DNA of 26,783 nucleotides from Gammaproteobacteria bacterium. Its GTDB lineage: Bacteria > Pseudomonadota > Gammaproteobacteria > UBA9214. This document shows, one piece after another, positions 7,677-13,960 of the stretch; the first letter of the stretch is position 1; each line of letters begins with the position of its first letter. A program made the position numbers and the translations under genes. The DNA lies in NCBI GenBank assembly GCA_003454335.1, contig DMKK01000244.1:5030-31812 (forward strand). Direction: 5' to 3'. The notes under the pieces are model-generated. The model did no database searches, had not been told where the DNA came from, and saw only the letters and a program-made list of their open reading frames with translations.

Positions 7677-7813
7677 CAGTGTCTGTCTCGTCTTTATTCA
7701 GAGGAGATTGAGGTTACCCGAAGCACGGAAGCACTGGCAACAGCAATCAGGGAATCGCTATGCATTCATACGGATTTTCTGCAGCGGGTCAGGAGCAGTT
7801 CGCCACCTCCACC

Positions 7814-9121
7814 TTAATCCGCCTCCATTGCAGCAATACTGGATCGGGTGCCGGCGTATAGCAGTGCCGCATTGATCATCAGGAATGCCAGCCAGCCAAA
7901 GTCCAGCAACAATGCCAGCCCGGCAATGCCCGTCAGCGGGCCGTATATGACCGCACCCAGCATGGCCGCAATGGCCACCACGTGGATTCGCAACAACCAT
8001 AGCGACCGGGCCGGGCTGATAAAACCATGCATATTGGGCAGGCTCCTGATCGCCCTGATATTGGCCGAACAGTGTCGCTGCAGATGAAGAAAGGCAAGAA
8101 ATGGCACTATCTTCTGCAACATCCCCATGATAATGGAGCAAGCAAACCCGAGGACCATCAACACGCCCGCCAGCAACACCCCCCTTGCAGGGCTCACGAC
8201 TGAACCGGCAATGTCCGGCAACAGGAAAACCAGCCAGAACAGCAACACCGCAAGGATCAGGCAGGACAATCCCAACTGCCAGAAACGCACAGATACATCC
8301 ATCAACCTGCGTTTTCTGTGTTGTAACAAACGCAGGCTGAACCCGGCATAAACCAGCACCGCCACACCAATAACGATAACCAGCCCGGCTACCGCCACAG
8401 GCGTCTGCAGCAACGCGAGCAGCAGCAACCCCGTAAAGATCACCAGTGGTATAAACCGGGTCAACCTGGACGGGTAGTCGGGTGTGACCTGAAACATCGG
8501 TATAACCTGAAAGCTGATACCCATGATCAGGATCAGAACCCAACCGAGCAAAGCCCAGCTGACATGGAGCATTGTCAGGCTCAATGGGGATTCAAGCGGG
8601 TAGAGATAAGTCAGGGCACGGTAACAACCCAGGCCGATGGTGACCAGCAAGGCGGCGATTGCCAGCCGCATGGCATGGATACTGTCACCACCGGCGATGT
8701 TCGTGACGAGTTTGCTGCCAATGGCAACAATAAATCCGGCCAGGGCCATGGCCAGCAAGACAACGGCAACACCCAGCAGGAAATACTCACGAAACACAAA
8801 GCCTGCAGACAGACACAATACAGCGGCAACCATCAACAGATGCACAGCGAACGCAAGCGGAGTGCCGCCAGGGACTCGTTCACCACTGAGTACCGGCAAC
8901 AACTGGAACAGTGCCCCCAGCATGGTCATCGTCATAAAACCCAGCGTGAGCAGATGCGTCAGCGCTATTAACGCCGGATTCCAGTGGCTCGTCCACAGCT
9001 CCGAACCGCTGAACAGCAGCACCATTGCCGCCAGCATGCCGAAGCACGGTGCCGTCAGAAAAAACCGCAAGGGGATATGAATGGGTGGCAAGCTGTCCAG
9101 AGTAAGACCGGACATACGCAT
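7814..9121 (-). CDS. 12-TM histidine-rich NnrS/heme-copper-oxidase-like membrane protein
   Basis: This 435-aa integral membrane protein has about 12 helices. The segment ALTHLLTLGFMTMTMLGALFQLLPVL (His56), His94, His149 and MLHVSWALLGW followed by ISFQVIPMFQVTP (His186) resemble the intramembrane histidine patterns of NnrS and heme-copper-oxidase-like proteins, suggesting heme or metal binding. There is no clear CuB His-His pair. The start codon overlaps the stop of the DUF2249 gene by one base (TAATG), so the genes are coupled. It is the third gene of a hemerythrin-DUF2249-membrane protein operon divergent from a Dnr-type regulator, a setting typical of NO or nitrosative-stress response. NnrS-like is my best label; this is not the canonical NnrS, which is encoded separately at 23779-24975. 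Confidence 0.8.
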   Translation of the reverse strand: MRMSGLTLDSLPPIHIPLRFFLTAPCFGMLAAMVLLFSGSELWTSHWNPALIALTHLLTLGFMTMTMLGALFQLLPVLSGERVPGGTPLAFAVHLLMVAAVLCLSAGFVFREYFLLGVAVVLLAMALAGFIVAIGSKLVTNIAGGDSIHAMRLAIAALLVTIGLGCYRALTYLYPLESPLSLTMLHVSWALLGWVLILIMGISFQVIPMFQVTPDYPSRLTRFIPLVIFTGLLLLALLQTPVAVAGLVIVIGVAVLVYAGFSLRLLQHRKRRLMDVSVRFWQLGLSCLILAVLLFWLVFLLPDIAGSVVSPARGVLLAGVLMVLGFACSIIMGMLQKIVPFLAFLHLQRHCSANIRAIRSLPNMHGFISPARSLWLLRIHVVAIAAMLGAVIYGPLTGIAGLALLLDFGWLAFLMINAALLYAGTRSSIAAMEAD

Positions 9122-9384
9122 TACGGGGCACCCCTGAACAAACGACTGATCATGTCCGTGTCCTGTTTATGCCAGATCAGAATATCGTATTTGGCGGTCT
9201 CGCCAGGCTGTGCCCGGTATTCAAGCTTGCGCTCATTGCAATAATCAAACAGGGGATAGGGAATCATCCGGTGTGCCATGCGCAGATACTCACCCGGCCG
9301 CAGCTCTGCAAGCAGCGACAGCGCCTGCACAAAAGGCATGGGTGCCGCCATCTCACTGGCATCGAGAAATTTTTCATCCAGCAT
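9121..9384 (-). CDS. DUF2249 domain protein
   Basis: This 87-aa soluble protein carries a DUF2249/SirA-like fold pattern: LDASEMAAPMPFVQALSLLAELRPGEYLRMAHRMIPYPLFDYC, ending in a beta strand YDILIWHK. I chose ATG 9384 because GGAG stands 9-10 bp upstream; an earlier in-frame start at 9474 would overlap the hemerythrin gene and adds non-conserved residues. DUF2249 proteins often lie beside hemerythrin-domain proteins and NO-responsive regulators in denitrifiers; the biochemical role is unknown. It is coupled to the membrane gene by a one-base overlap. Confidence 0.85.
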   Translation of the reverse strand: MLDEKFLDASEMAAPMPFVQALSLLAELRPGEYLRMAHRMIPYPLFDYCNERKLEYRAQPGETAKYDILIWHKQDTDMISRLFRGAP

Positions 9385-9430
9385 CACGGTTTCTCCGTAT
9401 TTATCGTGAGCTTCCGTATACCGAAAATTG

Positions 9431-9862
9431 CTACTCCAGTTGCAGTTTCCCGACATAGTCAGCCGCATTGACAATTGACTCGTCCATCATCGGGTAAAGA
9501 ATCTGCTCTTCCTTTATATTGTGCTGCTGTATCAGCAGCATCAGCGTCTCGGCAAGTCCGAGAAACACCTGCTGATCCCGGGCTGCAAGTGCAGTGTGTA
9601 TCTGTTCCACCAGGATGCGTATTTGATCATGCTCCATGCGCATCATCTGTGTCGGCCCTGCCGGTCCGTTGACCTCTTCAAACGCGGGGAACAGCAACTT
9701 TTCCTCAAGCACGGTAATATGCTGATCCAGTACTCTGGAAAACTTGCGCCACGCATCTTTCGCACCGGGCCAGTCCGCATCGGCAACAGCCGCCTCGGCA
9801 CTGGCGAAATACCTGTCGCAGGTACGGTGACCTGCCGTCATCACTTCATCAATAGTTGTCAT
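9431..9862 (-). CDS. Hemerythrin HHE domain protein
   Basis: This protein of about 143 aa has the HHE cation-binding architecture: an N-terminal helix with TAGHRTCDRYF, then RVLDQHITVLEEKLLFPAFEE (HxxxE), MRMEHDQIRILVEQIH, and IQQHNIKEEQILYPMMDE (HxxxE). Such diiron proteins (YtfE/RIC, DnrN and relatives) are tied to NO stress and iron-sulfur repair. YtfE has an N-terminal ScdA Cys domain that is missing here. I prefer ATG 9862 with AGAGAG upstream; ATG 9880 or TTG 9895 are alternatives. First gene of the operon with DUF2249 and the 12-TM protein, divergent from the regulator across an imperfect DNR box. Confidence 0.87.
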   Translation of the reverse strand: MTTIDEVMTAGHRTCDRYFASAEAAVADADWPGAKDAWRKFSRVLDQHITVLEEKLLFPAFEEVNGPAGPTQMMRMEHDQIRILVEQIHTALAARDQQVFLGLAETLMLLIQQHNIKEEQILYPMMDESIVNAADYVGKLQLE

Positions 9863-9913
9863 TTGGCTCTCTTTTGTCATAACGCACTCTGACAAACCCC
9901 CGGTGCACTCACA

Positions 9914-9927
9914 TTGACCTGTGTTAA
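9914..9927. promoter_or_regulatory. Imperfect FNR/DNR-type box
   Basis: TTGAC-CTGT-GTTAA matches 7 of 10 specified positions of the FNR/DNR consensus TTGAT-N4-ATCAA. It lies between the divergent hemerythrin operon and the Dnr-type regulator gene, where autoregulation and operon control would be expected. No convincing -10 sits at the ideal distance on either strand, so it is only a candidate. Confidence 0.4.
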
Positions 9928-9984
9928 ACAGTATTTCTACGGACTACAGATGCAGTTTTCTGCCAGATTGCGTAAGCTGTGGCC

Positions 9985-10662
9985 ATGAGCACAAACAAGA
10001 TCATGCCCGATGAGCTGCGCCGACATCCCCTGTTTGGAGGACTGGATAATGACCAGCTCGCACAACTGATGGAAACCGCGCGGGTTATCCAGCTTGATGA
10101 GGGCCAGCAACTGTTTCAGTGCCAGCAGGAGGCCAGACAGTTTTTCATGGTACGCAGTGGCACCATCCGACTGTTCCTGTCGGCACCGGACGGTGCTGAA
10201 AAGGTGATCCACCTGATCGCTGCCGGTGAAACCTTTGCCGAGGCCATCACCTTTATGGAGGGCCAGATCTATCCCGTCAACGCCAGCGCCCTGGATGCCT
10301 GTGAGGTACTGGCCTTTTCCAACAAGGCCTACCGCACCATCTTGCACAGTTCAACCGACACCTGCTTCAGGCTGATGGCAGACATGAGCAAGTGGCTAAA
10401 GCGACAGATCACCGACATCGATGCGCTGACACTGCAAAACGCCACACTGCGCTTTACCAACTACCTGCTCCACCAGGTGCCGGCAGGTACCGAACACGAA
10501 GTTGCCATCACGCTCGGTGCGCCCAAGAATGTCATTGCTTCACGCCTCTCCATCCAGCCCGAATCCTTCTCCCGCATCCTGCGCAACCTGCAGAGCGAGG
10601 GGCATATCACGGTTGACGGTAACGTGATTTATATCAAGGACATCAATACCCTGGGTCAATAA
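9985..10662 (+). CDS. dnr: Crp/Fnr family regulator, Dnr type (NO-responsive)
   Basis: This 225-aa transcription factor has an N-terminal effector domain (about residues 12-130), a dimerisation helix and a C-terminal helix-turn-helix (about 177-202, KNVIASRLSIQPESFSRILR). The segments GETFAEAITFME and LSIQPESFSRIL closely match the Dnr subgroup that senses NO through heme and activates denitrification genes. The N-terminal four-cysteine cluster of Fnr is absent, as expected for Dnr. I use ATG 9985; GTG 9979 is equally possible. Neighbours (hemerythrin, DUF2249, NnrS-like, methyltransferase with a perfect DNR box) fit an NO regulon. Heme binding is inferred from the subgroup. Confidence 0.88.
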   Translation: MSTNKIMPDELRRHPLFGGLDNDQLAQLMETARVIQLDEGQQLFQCQQEARQFFMVRSGTIRLFLSAPDGAEKVIHLIAAGETFAEAITFMEGQIYPVNASALDACEVLAFSNKAYRTILHSSTDTCFRLMADMSKWLKRQITDIDALTLQNATLRFTNYLLHQVPAGTEHEVAITLGAPKNVIASRLSIQPESFSRILRNLQSEGHITVDGNVIYIKDINTLGQ

Positions 10663-10683
10663 ACCGGTAACACAGGCGTTTAT

Positions 10684-10725
10684 TTGATATGGATCAAAGA
10701 CAATCAGGGCGGCTGCACTTATAAG
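10684..10725 (+). promoter_or_regulatory. Class II FNR/DNR promoter with perfect box
   Basis: TTGATATGGATCAA at 10684-10697 is a perfect FNR/DNR palindrome centred at 10690.5. A good -10, TATAAG at 10720-10725, predicts a start site at 10732, which puts the box at exactly -41.5, the class II position. The predicted start site coincides with the A of the methyltransferase ATG, and no Shine-Dalgarno sequence is visible, so the mRNA may be leaderless. Confidence 0.8.
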
Positions 10726-10731
10726 TGTCAA

Positions 10732-11388
10732 ATGAACACGCCTATTGTCCGGCAACCACCCGGCTGCCAGCATCCTGACTGGAAAGACCACTGGGAAAGC
10801 ATCTATGCAGAGAAAAATCCTGCCGAGGTCAGCTGGTACCAGTCACACCCGCAACATTCACTCTCCCTGATTGGTGATACCGGCATAGGTACCACGGCCA
10901 GCATTATCGATGTGGGTGGCGGAGCCTCCACCCTGGTCGATCACCTGCTGATGGAAGGCTACCGTGACATCACAGTACTCGACATTGCCCGCTCGGCCAT
11001 CGAACAGGCCGAGAATCGGCTGGGCGACCGGAGCCAGCAGGTGACCTGGGTCGAGAGCGACGTCACCAGCTACGCACCCGGGCAGACTTTTGACATCTGG
11101 CATGACCGCGCGGTATTCCATTTCCTGACCCTTGAGCACGACCGGGAGTGCTACCTGAAAACACTGAACAAGGCCCTGAAACCGGGTGGCCATGTCATCA
11201 TCGCCACTTTCTCAGACAGCGGTCCCAACCAGTGCAGCGGTCTGGATGTTGTGCGTTACAGCCCCGAGGCACTCAGTCAGGCGCTGGGGCCAACATTACG
11301 CCTGGCCGAGATACTCACAGAAAATCACCACCCCCCCAGTGGCGGCCTGCAGCAGTTTGTCTATTGCAGATTCAGCCGTAACGCCTGA
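10732..11388 (+). CDS. Class I SAM-dependent methyltransferase
   Basis: This 218-aa Rossmann-fold methyltransferase opens with HWESIYAEKNPAEVSWYQ, a common beginning of this subgroup. The SAM motif is SIIDVGGGASTLVD (motif I), followed by ITVLDIARSAIEQA (motif II acid), VESDV, DIWHDRAVFHFL and LKPGGHVIIATF. Substrate unknown; the fold group includes thiol, metalloid and small-molecule methyltransferases. ATG 10732 is preferred because the upstream in-frame TTG at 10684 lies inside the DNR box. Dnr-type control through the perfect box implies expression under denitrifying or NO conditions. It lies directly downstream of dnr and 30 bp upstream of the DUF6455 gene. Confidence 0.9.
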   Translation: MNTPIVRQPPGCQHPDWKDHWESIYAEKNPAEVSWYQSHPQHSLSLIGDTGIGTTASIIDVGGGASTLVDHLLMEGYRDITVLDIARSAIEQAENRLGDRSQQVTWVESDVTSYAPGQTFDIWHDRAVFHFLTLEHDRECYLKTLNKALKPGGHVIIATFSDSGPNQCSGLDVVRYSPEALSQALGPTLRLAEILTENHHPPSGGLQQFVYCRFSRNA

Positions 11389-11418
11389 ACCTGTAAACGA
11401 CAATCACAAAGGCATCCA

Positions 11419-11820
11419 ATGAATCTTCTGAATATTGTCTCCGTGGCAGCAATGCTCCTGCTTGGCCTGCTGCTGGTTATCTTTATGGTGCTGCTGTCGG
11501 TGGCTATTGTTTTTAACACCCGCACCGGCATGAAGTACCGACAGGGACTGGCGAAGCAACTTGACCGGCTCCGGCTCGGCAAAATGCTCACGGCACTGGG
11601 CATTGATACGGACAGCTACCTGTCCATTGAACGCGCAACCGACATACGGAAACAAATGGAGCGCTGTACTGCCTGCACCAATACCGGGGAATGTGACTCA
11701 CGGCTGGCCGAAGGGGCCGTGGATGCGGACAGTATCGACTACTGCAACAATGAGGCGTCGCTGCAGAAATTCGCCGAACGACTCAAAGACCAGGAGCCTG
11801 TCGAACTCAGGCAATCGTAG
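11419..11820 (+). CDS. DUF6455 membrane-anchored cysteine protein
   Basis: This 133-aa protein has one N-terminal transmembrane helix (about residues 4-32) and a cytoplasmic or periplasmic tail with the DUF6455 cysteine pattern CTACTNTGEC and a later DYCNNEASL. These cysteines could hold a metal, heme or iron-sulfur cluster, but this is not established. AAAGG about 6 bp before ATG 11419 is a plausible ribosome binding site. It follows the DNR-box-controlled methyltransferase by 30 bp on the same strand and probably shares its promoter, placing it in the putative NO/anaerobic regulon. Function unknown. Confidence 0.85.
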   Translation: MNLLNIVSVAAMLLLGLLLVIFMVLLSVAIVFNTRTGMKYRQGLAKQLDRLRLGKMLTALGIDTDSYLSIERATDIRKQMERCTACTNTGECDSRLAEGAVDADSIDYCNNEASLQKFAERLKDQEPVELRQS

Positions 11821-11902
11821 CGCATGCGAGTACAGACTGCCCTGCGGTCAAGTGCAGACGCCGGAAAACCCATTCACAATACGCGGCATTCGCGACTTCT
11901 TT

Positions 11903-11935
11903 CTTAAGAAAACCTTAAGCTTTCATTGATAGCAT
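11903..11935 (+). promoter_or_regulatory. PmrA/QseB-type box plus -10 (site 1)
   Basis: CTTAAG (11903-11908), five bases, CTTAAG (11914-11919), ten bases, then TAGCAT (11930-11935) as a -10. The direct repeat of 11-bp period fits the YTTAAK-N5-YTTAAK box of PmrA/BasR and QseB response regulators. Two more promoters in this window have the same spacing (15592-15624 and, minus strand, 18249-18217). Predicted start site about 11942. Confidence 0.65.
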
Positions 11936-11941
11936 CTGCGA

Positions 11942-12044
11942 TGACGGCCTTCATTAATTCATTGGCCGTTGTCTTTAGCGGAGACTTTCGAGTCACCGAG
12001 CGGCGGTTCCCTTCCCACTCCCATTCGGGGCCGCCGTTTTTTTT
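11942..12044 (+). ncRNA. Candidate small RNA of about 103 nt
   Basis: The predicted transcript starts at about 11942 below the PmrA/QseB-type box and ends at a strong intrinsic terminator (12001-12044). It has a 5-prime hairpin (ACGGCC 11944-11949 with GGCCGT 11964-11969) and the terminator hairpin. The only ATG frame from 11941 reads through the terminator without a stop, so no short protein fits inside. I see no known sRNA family. Alternatively this is merely the 3-prime end of the DUF6455 transcript. Confidence 0.5.
12001..12044 (+). terminator. Rho-independent terminator
   Basis: CGGCGG at 12001-12006 pairs with CCGCCG at 12031-12036, extended by CCC/GGG pairs, and eight T residues (12037-12044) follow. 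It would end the candidate sRNA and any read-through from the DUF6455 gene. Confidence 0.85.
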
Positions 12045-12106
12045 ATGGTGTTATGAACTTCCCCTGGCCGGTCCTTTAACTGCAACTGACCGGCACCCCC
12101 CCCCAT

Positions 12107-12131
12107 TAAAACGGCGACCTGAAAGCCGCCG
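12107..12131 (-). terminator. Probable terminator of the minus-strand orphan gene
   Basis: Read on the minus strand, a 7-bp stem with one G-T pair (between 12131 and 12112, loop TTTCAG) is followed by TTTTAA. It lies about 40 bp after the stop of the 12170-12628 gene. Confidence 0.5.
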
Positions 12132-12169
12132 ACATGTTTTAAATCTTTTAAGCCTTGTTTAAAGCTTCG

Positions 12170-12628
12170 TCAATCCTGACCGCCGCCATTATTTATCATA
12201 GTCCATGCAGACCTTGTGCTCAGCGGGCCATTCGGATCCATACTGCAAAGAACGCTTTCATGAGCATCCTTGTCTGTAAAAAATTCAATATGGACCGTTT
12301 CGCCAGGTGGAACTACTACCTCACTCAATACACTGTTAGTGCCAGTCACAATACCTTCGGAATCATAGTTCCAGACAACCAGTTTATTAGGTGCAACAGT
12401 AGCCCGGGAATTGTTTGTAAAAAGGCAATCAGTCGTCCCCGAAGGGGCGGTCTTAACGTTACATCGCTTGATTGTATGTTTCTCACAATGATACAAATTC
12501 TCTGGGCCACTGCTACCAAATTGAGTTCCAATGTATGGAAGTGCGAGGGTAGCCAATACTGCAACGGCGGCAACGCTTATAATAGCTCCGGTCAGGTTTG
12601 ATGTGGTATTTTCTGATCCACCCCACAT
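12170..12628 (-). CDS. Orphan membrane-anchored small protein
   Basis: This 152-aa protein has one hydrophobic helix near the N-terminus (about residues 13-34, TGAIISVAAVAVLATLALPYIG) and an extracytoplasmic tail with several cysteines (HCEKH, RCNV, DCLF, LCSM), perhaps forming disulfides, and beta-rich sequence such as VVVPPGETVHIEFFTDKD. ATG 12628 is preceded by a strong GGGAGG at good spacing. Family not recognised. The flanking DNA is more AT-rich than the surrounding genes, the gene stands alone on its strand and has its own terminator, so recent acquisition is possible. An overlapping plus-strand frame is rejected because it lacks a ribosome binding site and protein features. Confidence 0.7.
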   Translation of the reverse strand: MWGGSENTTSNLTGAIISVAAVAVLATLALPYIGTQFGSSGPENLYHCEKHTIKRCNVKTAPSGTTDCLFTNNSRATVAPNKLVVWNYDSEGIVTGTNSVLSEVVVPPGETVHIEFFTDKDAHESVLCSMDPNGPLSTRSAWTMINNGGGQD

Positions 12629-12848
12629 TTTGTGGCCTCCCTGGTCACTTGTCTATGTCACTTATTGTAAAAAATATCACCCAAGAAACTCCCAAACTAT
12701 CAAAGCCGCAATAAAGTAGATATAAGGGGAACCCCTTAGGCCGCAACTCAAACCGGGTATTACAGTGGACGGGCAGGACAGAACAGGGAAGTTAAGGTAT
12801 CACGACAGCCTTCACAAAAAACGCCTGAAAAAAATACTTCATAAATAT

Positions 12849-12908
12849 ATTTCTACATGTTGTGATATATATCTTTTTAATTTCTATATATTGTGATATA
12901 TACATTTT
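12849..12908. repeat. Two tandem 29-bp direct repeats, period 31 bp
   Basis: Units at 12849-12877 and 12880-12908 differ at only four of 29 positions and share the core TTGTGATATATA. A 31-bp period is about three helical turns, placing both units on one DNA face, as for a dimer or tetramer-binding operator. They precede an 18-bp palindrome and lie about 110-170 bp upstream of the Sel1 gene. The remainder of the gap from 12629 to 13016 shows nothing else convincing. Confidence 0.75.
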
Positions 12909-12926
12909 CAGCGCATGTATGCGCTG
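12909..12926. promoter_or_regulatory. 18-bp perfect palindrome, operator-like
   Basis: CAGCGCATGTATGCGCTG is an inverted repeat of 8-bp arms around GT. It directly abuts the second 29-bp repeat unit, upstream of the Sel1 protein gene. A dimeric regulator site is likely; the regulator is unknown. Confidence 0.5.
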
Positions 12927-13016
12927 CCAATAAATGACCGATGCCGACTGGCGAGAGTCAGCTGGTAAATGGATGCAATACGATCAGACTCAAAACTATC
13001 TTTCAGGGGGATAAGC

Positions 13017-13496
13017 ATGAAAATCATCAGGATACTGGTCTTGCCGCTCTTACTGACAATGCATGGGCTGGCGTCGGGCGGAATCAATACGGGACATACA
13101 GCCTATAAACAGGGCGATTATGATACTGCACTGCGGGAATGGCGACCGCTAGCCGAACAGGGCAATGCCGGGGCACAACTTAACCTCGGCTTCATGTACG
13201 ACAATGGCTTTGGTGTCTCGCAGAACTATAATGAGGCGATAAAATGGTATCGCAAAGCGGCTGAACAGGGTAATGACCGCGCCCAATACAACCTCGGACT
13301 TATGTACGACAGTGGCGACGGTGTCCAGCAGGACTACGTACAGGCATATATGTGGTACAACATCGTTGCTGTAGACAGTGGCGACGGCGAGGCGATAGCA
13401 ATCAGTTATCGTGACTATGTGGCCCGGGAAATGACCCCCGACCAGGTTGCCAGGGCAGAGAAACTCTCCAGAGAATGGCGAGGCAAGCATCCTTAG
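13017..13496 (+). CDS. Secreted Sel1-repeat protein
   Basis: This 159-aa protein begins with a signal peptide (MKIIRILVLPLLLTMHGLASG). It then has a TPR-like lead helix (AYKQGDYDTALREWRPLAEQG) and two Sel1 repeats, about residues 50-85 (GAQLNLGFMYDNGFGVSQNY) and 86-120 (AQYNLGLMYDSGDGVQQDY), then a charged tail. Sel1 repeats mediate protein-protein contacts; the partner is unknown. ATG 13017 has AGGGGG just upstream, much better than the earlier in-frame start at 12969. It is followed by its own terminator at 13597-13621. Upstream operator-like repeats suggest dedicated regulation. Confidence 0.88.
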   Translation: MKIIRILVLPLLLTMHGLASGGINTGHTAYKQGDYDTALREWRPLAEQGNAGAQLNLGFMYDNGFGVSQNYNEAIKWYRKAAEQGNDRAQYNLGLMYDSGDGVQQDYVQAYMWYNIVAVDSGDGEAIAISYRDYVAREMTPDQVARAEKLSREWRGKHP

Positions 13497-13596
13497 CGGC
13501 TATGACGACCAGAATTATTTTACTGACACTGTTACCCCAGCTTAAGCAGTCCTGTCGCTGACCGCCGCGCAAGAAACGAGAAGCAGGGACACTCAT

Positions 13597-13621
13597 AACC
13601 ACCCTTCGGGGTGGTTTTTTT
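13597..13621 (+). terminator. Rho-independent terminator
   Basis: AACCACCC, loop TTCG, GGGTGGTT, then a T-run to 13621: an 8-bp stem with a stable tetraloop about 100 bp after the Sel1 stop codon. Confidence 0.9.
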
Positions 13622-13692
13622 ATTTCCGGCATCCCGACGCAGAACCTCTGACTGGCACTGATAGTAAGTATATTCCCTTATGCCAAAATATC

Positions 13693-13905
13693 TTATACAC
13701 AACCCTTTACCAGAATTTTTTCTATCTTGTCAAACCATCCGACAGCAGCAAATCACAATCTTCTAATAACCTTAACTTACTGAATTACATTAGTATAATA
13801 ATGAAAATCAGATTCAATCAATTTACCCCTAACATTGAACAAATACAGGCCTAATGCACTTTACAACAAATAATCCACAGAGTTATCCACAACCTTTGTG
13901 GACAA
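13693..13905. other. DnaA-box cluster in AT-rich intergenic DNA
   Basis: The gap 13622-13960 has no gene. It contains TTATACACA (13693-13701) and TTATCCACA (13883-13891), both perfect matches to the DnaA consensus TTATNCACA. It also contains TAATCCACA (13871-13879) and, inverted, TTGTCCACA (13905-13897), each with one mismatch. The last two boxes form an inverted repeat of about 13 bp. The 120 bp from 13741 to 13860 count to about 31% GC. There are no GATC sites and no dnaA, dnaN, gidA or parAB gene nearby. It could be an origin, a DnaA-titration or reactivation site (datA/DARS-like), or a DnaA-regulated promoter for the next gene. Confidence 0.55.
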
Positions 13906-13960
13906 CTCGTTCCAGCACCGTAGCGTATTCATTTAACCCGAAAATATTCAGGTTTAACCT

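Noticed and set aside
7758..8543. Minus-strand frame of 261 codons inside the 12-TM protein gene
   Set aside because: Shifted frame of a gene with strong membrane-protein signature and coupled start; composition typical of a shadow.
12147..12163. TTTAAG-N5-TTTAAA as a fourth PmrA/QseB-type box
   Set aside because: One half deviates, no -10 at the 10-bp distance and no gene to serve; likely chance in AT-rich DNA.
12155..12601. Plus-strand frame of 148 codons opposite the orphan anchored protein
   Set aside because: No ribosome binding site, no signal or domain, whereas the minus-strand frame has a strong ribosome binding site and a membrane helix.
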